A stretch of 64,000 nucleotides of DNA from positions 2,852,001-2,916,000 of the forward strand of contig NZ_LT906468.1 in assembly GCF_900187125.1 (NCBI RefSeq), read 5' to 3'. The notes below the pieces were generated by a model that was not told the origin of the DNA, did no database searches, and saw nothing but the letters and a program-made list of their open reading frames with translations. This stretch comes from Sphingobacterium mizutaii. GTDB lineage: Bacteria > Bacteroidota > Bacteroidia > Sphingobacteriales > Sphingobacteriaceae. A program made the translations under genes and the position numbers. Shown piece by piece: positions 1 to 8,636 of this stretch. Within the stretch, counting starts at the first letter, position 1. Each line of letters opens with the position of its first letter.

Positions 1-607
1 TCTCAGAAATCCTATTGGTTTTCTTATCCATAGTATACAGCCAAATTGCCAATTTTTCGCCCTTATCAAATAAACTCAAGGAGATTTCACCCTGCGCAGT
101 TTTTCGAGATCCCAATTTAAAGTGATGGAAATGATTCTTATTTTCATTATAAATTACGCCCCGAACCTCAACCTCAGCTAAAGGGACTAAGTACTTCTCC
201 TCAGCGCCCCATTTAACCGATATTACTCGATCTAACTTTTCTGAACTTATATCCAGCAACTGTTCCACTGTCCCTTTGCTGATGATAATTTTAGAATAAT
301 TCAATTTGATTTCAGGTAAGTTGCCTTGAACCGCATGCCTTAAAATATGACTGGACAAAAGGTTGGCTGAAGTCATGTACCTGATCTTCTCATCTTCGTA
401 ATTTTCCTTTAAGAAACTTCTCAATGGATTCACAAAACTCATGGCCAAAGCAAATTTTGCCTGTTGATTTAACATCTTTTCTGTCGGTACGCGTTTAACC
501 TTTTTGGGTAGTGAACGAATGTATTGGATGCCCCTCCAACTTCCACCTACAACTGATCCTACTTTTCCTGAAAAACTCCCTAAAATTCCGTTTGAAATAA
601 TTGCCAT
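1..607 (-). CDS. DUF6266 family protein, C-terminus cut by window edge
   Basis: The reading frame is open from an ATG at 605-607 down to the window's left edge, giving about 202 residues. The N-terminus reads MAIISNGILGSFSGKVGSVV, followed by a Gly/Trp/Arg stretch. This is the typical opening of DUF6266 proteins, a Bacteroidota family of unknown function that often occurs in many copies per genome. The visible part has no signal peptide and no membrane segment. The gene is divergent from the M48 protease, with about 245 bp between them. Family assignment is from the N-terminal pattern only, and no function is claimed. Confidence 0.7.
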   Translation of the reverse strand, partial: MAIISNGILGSFSGKVGSVVGGSWRGIQYIRSLPKKVKRVPTEKMLNQQAKFALAMSFVNPLRSFLKENYEDEKIRYMTSANLLSSHILRHAVQGNLPEIKLNYSKIIISKGTVEQLLDISSEKLDRVISVKWGAEEKYLVPLAEVEVRGVIYNENKNHFHHFKLGSRKTAQGEISLSLFDKGEKLAIWLYTMDKKTNRISE

Positions 608-852
608 TTTTTTTAATTTTTAAAATTTAACCATTCGATTGCATGCAATGCTGTTTTGATATCGACAGCTAAACTCTAGTTTTACCAGCTCTTATTTTCA
701 TCTTGACAGCAAATGACTCAAATTGAAACGTCTTGAACCATTTTGGAATTATACCGATTCATCCTCCTCCATATCCCCTAATTCAAAATCAAACTAGGTA
801 TTGAATTTTGTTTCCAATAAATTTCTATATTAGACCTAACTAATCAACTAAT

Positions 853-2901
853 ATGAACGTTCAAGTTTCCCCAGCTTTTCAATCTCGAGTTAAAAAAACA
901 TTGTTTTCTATCCTAATTTTTATCCTTGTTTACAGCATCCTGCTATTAATCAGTATTGGGATCACGGCTTTCTTTACTTATATAGGAATCTGGGCGATTA
1001 TCAATTATCCAAACTTCTTGACCATTACGTTAGGTTTAGGATTGATTGCAGCCGGTTTTATGATTCTTTATTTCTTGATCAAATTCATTTTCGCCACTAA
1101 TAAAACCGACACCAGCGATTTCATAGAAATCACCCAGGATGAACAACCCGAATTATTTGCAATGATTCATGATTTAGTGAAAGAAATAGAAACAGACTTC
1201 CCGCAAAAGGTCTTTTTATCTCATAACGTTAATGCTTCCGTATTTTATAATTCGAGCTTTTGGAGTATGTTTTTCCCCGTCCGAAAAAACCTCCAAATTG
1301 GCGTAGGATTAATTAATTCGTTAACCAATCAAGAATTAAGGGCGATACTAGCACATGAATTTGGACACTTCTCACAAAGAAGCATGAAGGTCGGTAGTTA
1401 TGTCTACAACGTCAACAATGTTATTTTCAATATGTTATACAACAATGACACTTTAAAGAAAATGCATGAAAATCTTGCCAATTTAAGTTCTTATATCGCT
1501 TTGCCATTAAACATTTCAATACTCTCCATAAACGGCATCCAAAAGATCCTCCAAAAACTCTATGATTATGTTAACATCAATTACTTAGCATTATCTAGAG
1601 AAATGGAATTCCATGCAGATGAAATCGCCGCAAATGTGGCTGGATCTAATGCCATGACCGATGGCTTAAAAAGACTAAGCTTTGCAAACCATTCTATGGA
1701 AAGTGTCATATCCTTTTACGAGAAAAACCAAAAATTAAATTGGATGCCACAGGATTTTTATGAAAACCATCATGCCGTCAACTTATTTCTCGCAAAAAAG
1801 AACAAATATGAAATCAAAAATGGTTTTCCTAACGTTCCATTAGATGCAGAATCCAAATTCAATAAATCAAAATTAAATATCGACAACCAATGGCAATCTC
1901 ATCCTTCTACCCAAGATCGCATCAACGCCATCTCCAAATTAAATATCCAGGTCGCATACAATAATCAAGCTCCTGCGATCAACATCCTCAGAAACAAGGA
2001 AATCCTATTTCAAAAAATAAAAGACTATTTGTTTGCAAACATCAATCATCAAGGTCAGATACAACTCCTCGACCCAATAGAGTTTCAACATAACTTTGCG
2101 AAGGATTTTGAAAAAAATGATTTTGATGAAATTTACAATGATTTTTACTTCTTTCTGAATCCGATCATCGACGATTTTTCAAATGTTGACTACCATGCTG
2201 CCCCTATCCCAATTTCCGAGCTCTTTTCAGATCAAAATCGAGATCTTTCCTTTGAACTTAATTCCTTATCGAATGATAAACAAACCTTAATCGATATCAA
2301 CAAGAAAGCCTACAATATTAAATCTTTTGATTATGATGGGGTCAAATACAAAAGCTCAGAAGCTAATCGAATTTTAGAGGCTGTGGAAGTTGAAATAAAA
2401 ACCAAACAGGCTCAGATAAATGAAATAAACAAAAAAGCATTTGAGACGTTTTATAGCCTCGCAGCAAATGATCTGTCTAAAAACCAGTTAATGAAATACT
2501 ATGAAGATTTGAAAGAAATGGATACCATCTTCAATGAAAAGATCGAATTCTATTTTGAGCTGAACCAAAAGTATTATTTCATTTATGAACAGGTCGAATA
2601 TTCTGATATCATCAACAACTTGATGAAAAACAAGCCCTTGGAAAAGAGATTAAAAACAGAAATTGCAGCACTTCTGACAAATTCGGAACTAGTCGAAGAA
2701 TTGCCAGAAGATTTATTGAATTCCTTAAATGAATTCCAAAACAACGAGCTGGAATATTTTAAAGCAAATCAATACGATGACAACAATTTAACCTTGCTTT
2801 TCACGGCTATACATAATTATTACAACCTGATATTTAGGTCCTATTTTCTTCATAAATACAAATTATTGAAGTTCCAAAAAGAAATCTATGATTCGCAATA
2901 A
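853..2901 (+). CDS. M48 family metallopeptidase, membrane-anchored
   Basis: This is a 682-residue protein. Two hydrophobic segments at about residues 17-45 and 50-80 would anchor it in the inner membrane. The zinc motif HEFGH is at residues 168-172, and a downstream EFHAD at 252-256 supplies the likely third ligand, the standard M48 (HtpX/Ste24-like) arrangement. The C-terminal half (about 390-682) is charged, probably helical and not recognised. M48 peptidases are zinc endopeptidases, often with membrane quality-control roles; the substrate here is unknown. The Vsr-like gene follows 55 bp downstream on the same strand, but nothing ties their functions together. Confidence 0.85.
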   Translation: MNVQVSPAFQSRVKKTLFSILIFILVYSILLLISIGITAFFTYIGIWAIINYPNFLTITLGLGLIAAGFMILYFLIKFIFATNKTDTSDFIEITQDEQPELFAMIHDLVKEIETDFPQKVFLSHNVNASVFYNSSFWSMFFPVRKNLQIGVGLINSLTNQELRAILAHEFGHFSQRSMKVGSYVYNVNNVIFNMLYNNDTLKKMHENLANLSSYIALPLNISILSINGIQKILQKLYDYVNINYLALSREMEFHADEIAANVAGSNAMTDGLKRLSFANHSMESVISFYEKNQKLNWMPQDFYENHHAVNLFLAKKNKYEIKNGFPNVPLDAESKFNKSKLNIDNQWQSHPSTQDRINAISKLNIQVAYNNQAPAINILRNKEILFQKIKDYLFANINHQGQIQLLDPIEFQHNFAKDFEKNDFDEIYNDFYFFLNPIIDDFSNVDYHAAPIPISELFSDQNRDLSFELNSLSNDKQTLIDINKKAYNIKSFDYDGVKYKSSEANRILEAVEVEIKTKQAQINEINKKAFETFYSLAANDLSKNQLMKYYEDLKEMDTIFNEKIEFYFELNQKYYFIYEQVEYSDIINNLMKNKPLEKRLKTEIAALLTNSELVEELPEDLLNSLNEFQNNELEYFKANQYDDNNLTLLFTAIHNYYNLIFRSYFLHKYKLLKFQKEIYDSQ

Positions 2902-2956
2902 AAAATACTATCCTGAAGAAAACCTTTTCAGAGGTTAGGTATTGATATCCTAATAC

Positions 2957-3439
2957 ATGACTAATAAATTCTATAATCCTACTCCGATCCAGGTTCCTCG
3001 TTTTGAAGAGGCGAAGGGTTTTTACACCAGTAAAAAGCGGAGTAAGATTATGTCTAAAATCAAAGGCAAGAATTCGAAACCGGAAATTATCTTACGAAAA
3101 GCACTTTGGAACAAAAACATTCGCTACCGCATTCACCAAAAGAAATTACCGGGGACTCCAGATATAGTCATCCAGAAATATAAACTTGCCATTTTTGTCG
3201 ATGGTGAGTTTTGGCATGGCTATGATTGGGAGAATGTGAAAACAAGAATAAAAAGTAACCAAGCCTTTTGGATTCCAAAAATCGAAAGGAACATGCAAAA
3301 GGATTACTTCAATAATAAAGCCTTGCGCGACCTCGGCTATACGGTATTTAGATTTTGGTCCCATGAAGTTTTAAAGGACCTGAAAAAAGTATTGAACCAA
3401 ATCGACCTGTATATTGAAACCAGAAGCCTATACCCCTAA
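2957..3439 (+). CDS. Vsr-like very short patch repair endonuclease
   Basis: The 160-residue protein carries the Vsr signature in order: RSKIMSKIKGKNSKPE (28-43), LPGTPDIV (64-71, with the probable catalytic Asp69), FVDGEFWHG (80-88, with His87) and FWIPKIERN (104-112). Vsr enzymes nick 5' to T in T:G mismatches, usually those produced by a cytosine-C5 methylase. Compared with E. coli Vsr, the residues at the structural zinc-ligand positions are replaced (Cys66 by Glu84, His71 by Tyr89, Cys73 by Trp91), so this is probably a zinc-free branch. No Dcm-type methyltransferase is in the window. The fold is fairly certain, the exact repair role is not. Confidence 0.75.
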   Translation: MTNKFYNPTPIQVPRFEEAKGFYTSKKRSKIMSKIKGKNSKPEIILRKALWNKNIRYRIHQKKLPGTPDIVIQKYKLAIFVDGEFWHGYDWENVKTRIKSNQAFWIPKIERNMQKDYFNNKALRDLGYTVFRFWSHEVLKDLKKVLNQIDLYIETRSLYP

Positions 3440-3624
3440 TCCAAACACTTTCAAACTCAGCTTATTCCTATCCTTATAAGCCATATTCTTATTCATCTTT
3501 TCCAGTTTAAAAATTCCTATAACCCATAAATTTTCCTACCTTTAAGAGAGAGGCAAATTGACGTTACCTTAGTTAATTTTCCCCTCCAATTATCATTTTA
3601 TAAACTATTTATCCCATCACGTAT

Positions 3625-4503
3625 ATGAAGGATTCTGCAGGTCGTAAATTTAAAGAAGCTATTCAATCTGAAACCCCATTACAGGTCGTAGGCGCCATCA
3701 ATGCCAATCATGCATTATTGGCTGAACAATCTGGATTTAAAGCTATATACCTATCTGGTGGCGGCGTAGCAGCTGGTTCATTAGGAATTCCAGACTTGGG
3801 AATTACCACACTGGAGGATGTCCTGATCGATGTTCAACGGATCACCAATGTTTGCTCCCTCCCCTTATTAGTCGATATCGACACCGGCTTTGGACCATCG
3901 GCATTTAATATTGCTCGGACAATCAAATCCTTAGAAAAGGCAGGTGCTGCGGGAATCCACATGGAAGACCAAGTCGGTGCCAAACGCTGTGGCCATAGAC
4001 CCGGCAAAGAACTGGTCTCTACAGAAGAAATGGTCGACAGAATCAAAGCCGCAGTCAATGCACGCACAGACCCTGATTTCCAGATTGGTGCCAGGACAGA
4101 TGCCCTAGCCTCCGAAGGATTGGATAAAGCCTTGGAACGTGCTGTTGCCTATCAAATTGCAGGGGCAGATTTCATTTTTGCGGAAGCAGTAACCAAGTTA
4201 GAAGATTATCTGCGATTCGCTGAAGCAACCGGTCTCCCGATCCTTGCCAATATTACGGAATTTGGAAAAACAGACCTTTATACCGTACAGCAATTAAAAG
4301 ATGTGCGGGTCTCTATCGTCCTCTATCCGCTTTCTGCATTTCGTGCCGCCAATAAAGCAGCCCTTAATGTCTATCAACATATCAGGAATGACGGTTCGCA
4401 AGCTCAGGTAATCGACAGTATGCAAACCAGAGAAGAACTTTATAAAAGTATAGACTATTACCGTTATGAAAACGAACTAGACCAATTATTTAAAAACAAA
4501 TAA
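3625..4503 (+). CDS. prpB: Methylisocitrate lyase
   Basis: This 292-residue cytosolic enzyme belongs to the isocitrate lyase/PEP mutase family and cleaves 2-methylisocitrate to pyruvate and succinate, the last step of the methylcitrate cycle. The catalytic loop KRCGHRPGK is at 120-128 with nucleophile Cys122. The magnesium-binding acidic residues are in VDIDTGFG (83-90) and MED (113-115). Length is normal for PrpB. prpC begins 1 bp after the stop codon and prpD follows, so the three are one operon. No PrpR-type regulator is adjacent. Confidence 0.93.
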   Translation: MKDSAGRKFKEAIQSETPLQVVGAINANHALLAEQSGFKAIYLSGGGVAAGSLGIPDLGITTLEDVLIDVQRITNVCSLPLLVDIDTGFGPSAFNIARTIKSLEKAGAAGIHMEDQVGAKRCGHRPGKELVSTEEMVDRIKAAVNARTDPDFQIGARTDALASEGLDKALERAVAYQIAGADFIFAEAVTKLEDYLRFAEATGLPILANITEFGKTDLYTVQQLKDVRVSIVLYPLSAFRAANKAALNVYQHIRNDGSQAQVIDSMQTREELYKSIDYYRYENELDQLFKNK

Positions 4504-4504
4504 T

Positions 4505-5662
4505 ATGAAGGAAGCAAATGAATCAGGTTTCAAACCTAAAAAAAGCGTTGCCCTTTCGGGTGTTCCCGCTGGAAATACAAGTCTTTGTACCGTAGGTAAA
4601 AGTGGAAATGACCTGCACTATCGAGGTTATGATATTCTAGATCTTGCAGAACAAGCAACTTTCGAAGAAGTAGCTTATTTATTGATCCATGAACATCTTC
4701 CAACTTCAAAAGAATTGGAAACTTACCAGCAAAAACTCATAAAAGACCGTGGACTTCCTGACCCTTTGAAAGAGGTCTTGAAACTGATCCCAGAATTTGC
4801 CCATCCCATGGACTTACTTCGCACTTCTGTTTCGGTTTTTGGAAATCTAGAACCTGAACCGCTACAACACGAGGTAGAAACCACCAGGAATATTATCGAT
4901 CGATTAATGGCAAGCATGGGTTCCGCCCTGTTATACTGGTACCACTATAGCCATAATCAAAAAGAAATCGATGTAAAAACGGATGACGCTACAATCGGAG
5001 GACATTTCCTGCACCTATTACACGGAAAAAAACCTAGTGACTCCTGGGTACATGCCATGCAGGTTTCGCTAAACCTATATGCTGAGCATGAATTCAATGC
5101 CTCGACCTTTACCGCAAGAGTCATCGCGGGTACAGGCTCTGATATCTATTCCTGTATTGCAGGTGCCATTGGTGCCCTCCGAGGACCCAAGCACGGTGGG
5201 GCAAATGAGGTTGCTTATGAAATTCAGGAACGCTATGCCAATGCCGATGAAGCCGAAGCTGACATCAAAAAAAGGTTAGCGAATAAAGAGGTTATCATTG
5301 GGTTTGGGCATCCCGTATATACCATAGCCGACCCTAGAAACCAAGTCATCAAGAAAATTGCCAAAAAACTATCTGAAGAAAGTGGCGATATGCGCTTATT
5401 TGATATTGCAGAACGGATAGAAACCGTAATGTGGGATGAAAAACGCATGTTCCCGAATCTGGATTGGTTCTCTGCAGTGGCTTACCATTTAATGGGAATC
5501 CCTACGGACATGTTTACACCATTGTTTGTGATGTCCAGGATTTCAGGATGGGGAGCCCATGTGATCGAACAGAGACAAGATGGTAAAATTATCAGACCGA
5601 GTGCCAATTACACCGGTCCTGAAAACAGGGAATTCATACCTTTAGCCGACAGAAAAAATTAA
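4505..5662 (+). CDS. prpC: 2-methylcitrate synthase (citrate synthase family)
   Basis: The 385-residue protein condenses propionyl-CoA with oxaloacetate to 2-methylcitrate. The citrate synthase catalytic triad is visible as His230 (in GPKHGG), His269 (in FGHPVY) and Asp320 (in PNLDW). The length fits the short type II-like PrpC group rather than the longer Gram-negative GltA. The start codon follows the prpB stop by 1 bp, pointing to translational coupling. Some methylcitrate synthases also accept acetyl-CoA; the sequence cannot exclude that, but the prpB and prpD neighbours make propionate the likely substrate. Confidence 0.92.
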   Translation: MKEANESGFKPKKSVALSGVPAGNTSLCTVGKSGNDLHYRGYDILDLAEQATFEEVAYLLIHEHLPTSKELETYQQKLIKDRGLPDPLKEVLKLIPEFAHPMDLLRTSVSVFGNLEPEPLQHEVETTRNIIDRLMASMGSALLYWYHYSHNQKEIDVKTDDATIGGHFLHLLHGKKPSDSWVHAMQVSLNLYAEHEFNASTFTARVIAGTGSDIYSCIAGAIGALRGPKHGGANEVAYEIQERYANADEAEADIKKRLANKEVIIGFGHPVYTIADPRNQVIKKIAKKLSEESGDMRLFDIAERIETVMWDEKRMFPNLDWFSAVAYHLMGIPTDMFTPLFVMSRISGWGAHVIEQRQDGKIIRPSANYTGPENREFIPLADRKN

Positions 5663-5685
5663 CATAAAAACACTTATATATTAGA

Positions 5686-7134
5686 ATGTCATCACATATT
5701 TCAAACAACAGACCAAATCCTGACCAGGTTTTGGTTGATATTGCAGATTATATCCTTGATTTTAAAATCAATAGTGACCTTGCCTTAAAAACAGCACACT
5801 ATTGCTTCCTCGATACCATCGGTTGTGGTTTCGAAGCTTTAACCTATCCTGCTTGCACAAAACTTATGGGGCCCATTGTTCCCGGAACAGTAGTTCCAAA
5901 TGGCGCCAAGGTTCCAGGAACTCCATTTCAATTAGACCCGATCCAAGCAGCCTTCAATATTGGCGCAATGGTGCGTTGGCTAGATTTCAACGACACTTGG
6001 TTGGCCGCAGAATGGGGACACCCTTCAGACAATTTAGGCGGGATCCTGGCAGTAGCCGATTGGATCTCTAGAAATAGAATTGCTGCCGGTAAAAAACCAT
6101 TGGTCATGCTAGACGTATTGGAATCAATGATCATGGCGCATGAAGTTCAAGGTGTGTTGGCATTGGAAAACTCATTCAATAAGGTTGGACTTGACCATGT
6201 TATTTTAGTGAAAGTGGCCTCAACCGCTGTCGTGAGTAAACTATTGGGCTTGAACAGAGAAGAATTGATCAATGCCCTTTCTTTAGCCTTTGTGGATGGA
6301 CAGTCACTGAGAACCTATAGACATGCTCCAAATACTGGAAGCCGCAAATCTTGGGCTGCCGGTGATGCAACATCGAGAGCCGTTCGTTTGGCTCTCATTG
6401 CCCAAAAAGGTGAAATGGGATACCCATCTGTCTTAACAGCTCCAGTATGGGGTTTTTATGACGTTTCGTTTAAAGGTAATCCATTTAAATTCCAACGTCC
6501 TTACGGCACTTATGTCATGGAGAATGTATTGTTCAAGATTTCATTCCCAGCAGAATTCCACTCTCAAACGGCTGTAGAAGCTGCAATGACCTTACATCAG
6601 CAATTAAAAGATGCAGGTAAGACTTCTGATGATATCAAAAGCATCAAAATTAGAACCCATGAAGCAGCCATTCGAATCATAGATAAGAAAGGTCCTCTTC
6701 ACAACCCAGCGGACCGTGACCATGCCATCCAATATATGGTGGCTGTGCCTTTGATCTTTGGCCGTCTTACAGCCGCTGATTATGAAGACAATATTGCTTC
6801 TGATCCGAGGATTGATGCCTTGAGAGAGAAAATTACCTGTTTCGAAGACCCGCAATTTACCAAGGATTATCACGATCCTGAAAAGAGATCCATTGCCAAC
6901 GCATTAACCCTCGAACTGAATGATGGTAGCATCTTCGAAGAGGTGGTTGTTGAATATCCAATTGGGCACCGTAGACGCCGCGATGAAGGAATCCCTAAAT
7001 TGATAGAAAAATATAAAATCAACCTTGCACGTGTTTTCGCAGAAAAACAACAAAAAACAATTCTCGAAAACACCTTGGATTATGATAAAATCAAAGATAT
7101 CCCAGTCCATGAATTAGTGGATTTAATGGTATAA
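5686..7134 (+). CDS. prpD: 2-methylcitrate dehydratase, MmgE/PrpD family
   Basis: The 482-residue protein matches MmgE/PrpD along its length. Landmarks are the N-terminal [12 protein letters not shown], the central [20 protein letters not shown] segment, and [11 protein letters not shown] near the C-terminus, all typical of PrpD proper. The enzyme is cofactor-free and dehydrates 2-methylcitrate to 2-methyl-cis-aconitate; hydration to methylisocitrate would need an aconitase encoded elsewhere. It is the last gene of the prp operon, 23 bp after prpC, and is followed immediately by a hairpin terminator. Confidence 0.93.
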   Translation: MSSHISNNRPNPDQVLVDIADYILDFKINSDLALKTAHYCFLDTIGCGFEALTYPACTKLMGPIVPGTVVPNGAKVPGTPFQLDPIQAAFNIGAMVRWLDFNDTWLAAEWGHPSDNLGGILAVADWISRNRIAAGKKPLVMLDVLESMIMAHEVQGVLALENSFNKVGLDHVILVKVASTAVVSKLLGLNREELINALSLAFVDGQSLRTYRHAPNTGSRKSWAAGDATSRAVRLALIAQKGEMGYPSVLTAPVWGFYDVSFKGNPFKFQRPYGTYVMENVLFKISFPAEFHSQTAVEAAMTLHQQLKDAGKTSDDIKSIKIRTHEAAIRIIDKKGPLHNPADRDHAIQYMVAVPLIFGRLTAADYEDNIASDPRIDALREKITCFEDPQFTKDYHDPEKRSIANALTLELNDGSIFEEVVVEYPIGHRRRRDEGIPKLIEKYKINLARVFAEKQQKTILENTLDYDKIKDIPVHELVDLMV

Positions 7135-7141
7135 ATAAAAT

Positions 7142-7166
7142 GCGGCTGTAATGGCCGCTTTTTTTT
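7142..7166 (+). terminator. Terminator of the prp operon
   Basis: The stem GCGGC (7142-7146) and GCCGC (7154-7158) encloses a 7-nt loop and is followed by eight T residues. It lies 8 bp after the prpD stop. Confidence 0.8.
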
Positions 7167-7193
7167 GAACCAGGATGCCCTTCGACGATCATC

Positions 7194-7408
7194 GAGCGGC
7201 ATCTCGACTTCGATAACTGCCGAGATGACGTTTACCCACTGGATAAACCAAGATCGTGCGAATGAACATTGCTTTCTGGGGCGGATTTAACCCCATTTTC
7301 GTAGGGGCTTATTGCATAAGCCCGCCCCTTACATACTTGAAATAATTCTGCCCTTCTAGGGCTGTTTATTGCAAAAAAAACATCCTTTCCGCTGTCTTTC
7401 TGACGAAG
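7194..7408. repeat. Direct repeat block A, copy 1 (215 bp)
   Basis: It matches 7467-7681 at a constant offset of 273 bp, with only scattered substitutions. It includes the gggctta hairpin at 7305-7323. A shortened third version of its end (about 57 bp) is at 8328-8384. Confidence 0.85.
7305..7323. repeat. Hairpin module, TA variant, copy 1
   Basis: The 7-bp arms GGGCTTA and TAAGCCC flank the loop TTGCA, with conserved flank GTAGG on the left and GC on the right. The same hairpin is at 7578-7596, 18421-18439 (inverted) and 57395-57413. Confidence 0.8.
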
Positions 7409-7466
7409 GAAGAATCTCGGAACCATGCAAACCATAATTCCATTGACGAACAGGTCCTTAATCTTC

Positions 7467-7681
7467 GAGCGGCATCTCGACTTCGATAACCGCCGAGATG
7501 ACGTTTACCCACTGGATAAACCAAGATCGTGGGAATGAACATTGCTTTCTGGGGCAGATTTAACCCCGTTTTCGTAGGGGCTTATTGCATAAGCCCGCTC
7601 CTTACATACTTGAAATAATTCTGCCCTTCTAGGGCTGTTTATCGCAAAAAATCGTTCCTTTCCGGCGTCATTCTGACGAAG
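7467..7681. repeat. Direct repeat block A, copy 2 (215 bp)
   Basis: This is the second copy of the block at 7194-7408, the same length and colinear throughout. The copies are separated by 58 bp holding the CCATAATTCCATT module. Confidence 0.85.
7578..7596. repeat. Hairpin module, TA variant, copy 2
   Basis: The arms GGGCTTA/TAAGCCC and loop are identical to those at 7305. It lies inside direct repeat block A, copy 2. Confidence 0.8.
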
Positions 7682-7761
7682 TAAAAATTTGGACTAAATT
7701 TATTGGAAGGTGATGACAGCAAAGTGGAAGGCAAAAAATGTTTTTTTAATTTTAAAGATAT

Positions 7762-7920
7762 AACCCCTTTTGGGGTTCCATTATTTTAGCTGGCATGGCA
7801 CGTTAGCCTGGAAGTCGCGCAAAAACGATGTTCGATTAATCGAACATCGTTTTTGCATTAGCCCTATATTGTTTACCATTGATGCTAAAATAATTCATCC
7901 CCTCTGGGGATGTATGGCGG
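7762..7920 (+). repeat. 160-bp palindromic element P, copy 1
   Basis: In order it holds a small hairpin AACCCC-tttt-GGGGTT (7762-7777), an inverted repeat end ATTATTTTAGC (7780-7790), a perfect 38-bp palindrome (7819-7856; each arm GCAAAAACGATGTTCGATT or its complement), the opposite end GCTAAAATAAT (7884-7894), and a second small hairpin CATCCCC-tct-GGGGATG. Copies at 18094-18254 (inverted) and 47996-48153 keep the same order. It has no coding capacity. The structure resembles a MITE or a compound REP-type element. Confidence 0.85.
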
Positions 7921-8237
7921 AAAAAATATATTCTCCAGATAAATAAATATAGCTCTAAATACCAAGAAACACAGATTTAACAAACTTGTCATTGGTACGA
8001 AGGAAGAATCTCGGATCTTTGCAAACCATAATTCCATTGGCGAACAGGTCCTTAATCTTCGATCAAGGATGACAAGCACATGTTGGGACATTTACGTACA
8101 GATTCTTCACTAATCGTTCAGAATTGGAAGCCTCCTGAGAGGGATTCAGAGCACAGCGAAGAATCTATTGTTTTTATTTTTTTAGGAAGATTTTGTCATT
8201 TCGAAATCGTAAGATGAGAAAACCATTTCTATTGAAG

Positions 8238-8305
8238 AATGTAACGTTCCGAGACCCTTCGGCAGAGCCTTCAGGGTGACACTAAAAGGGTATAGAAAAA
8301 TGTTA
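8238..8305. repeat. Exact 68-bp direct repeat, copy 1
   Basis: It is identical base for base to 8457-8524, an offset of 219 bp. It contains GACCCTTCGGCAGAGCC followed by TTCAGGGTGAC, which folds into an imperfect hairpin. Confidence 0.9.
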
Positions 8306-8456
8306 CATCCTTCTACAAATATTTCACCCCTTCTAGGGCAGTTTATCGCAAAAAATCGTTCCTTTCCGGTGTCATTCTGACGAAGGAAGAATCTCGGATC
8401 TTTGCAAACCATAATTCCATTGGCGAACAGGTCCTTGATCATCGATCAAGGATTAC

Positions 8457-8524
8457 AATGTAACGTTCCGAGACCCTTCGGCAGAGCCTTCAGGGTGACA
8501 CTAAAAGGGTATAGAAAAATGTTA
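8457..8524. repeat. Exact 68-bp direct repeat, copy 2
   Basis: This is the second copy of 8238-8305. The absence of any substitution implies a recent duplication or conversion event. Confidence 0.9.
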
Positions 8525-8571
8525 ACCCCTTCTAGGGGTGATCCCTTGTGCGACAATCACTCAGCATAAAT

Positions 8572-8604
8572 AAAAATTGGGCTTATGTACCATAAGCCCA
8601 ATTT
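8572..8604 (-). terminator. Terminator of the beta-oxidation operon
   Basis: A perfect 14-bp stem (8574-8587 with 8591-8604, AAATTGGGCTTATG and its complement) has a 3-nt loop. On the minus strand it is followed by a short U run. It lies 33 bp past the stop of the hydratase/dehydrogenase gene. Confidence 0.85.
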
Positions 8605-8636
8605 CACTGTCTTTTTCTGAAGGTTTTCAGATCTCC

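Larger units (their letters stand above)
7167..8571. other. Repeat island 1 (no genes)
   Basis: About 1.4 kb between prpD and the beta-oxidation pair is a mosaic of repeat modules shared with islands 2, 3 and 4. It contains a 215-bp duplicated block, an exact 68-bp duplication, one copy of the 160-bp palindromic element, two gggctta-type hairpins, and a module reading CCATAATTCCATTGGCGAAC that recurs near 7430, 8026 and 8408. A module with GATTCTTCAC, at 8101 and again in island 3, is also present. Open frames here change with repeat copy and resemble no protein family, so none is called. Confidence 0.75.

Noticed and set aside
7819-7856. The 38-bp palindrome as a simple rho-independent terminator
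   Set aside because: It is not placed at gene ends, lacks a consistent U run in one direction, and is embedded in a larger conserved element with terminal inverted repeats.
7819-7856. A dif recombination site or chromosome origin element
   Set aside because: Three copies in one 64-kb window and perfect dyad symmetry do not fit a single XerCD site, and no replication genes are adjacent.
7232-8442. Several ORFs of 67-86 codons in repeat island 1 on the minus strand
   Set aside because: They run through duplicated modules, their translations repeat one another (for example AINSPRRAE and AINCPRRGE), and they match no family. They are products of the repeats.
7167-8571. CRISPR array
   Set aside because: Repeats are long, few, irregularly spaced and palindromic at different scales; no short regular repeats with unique spacers and no cas genes.
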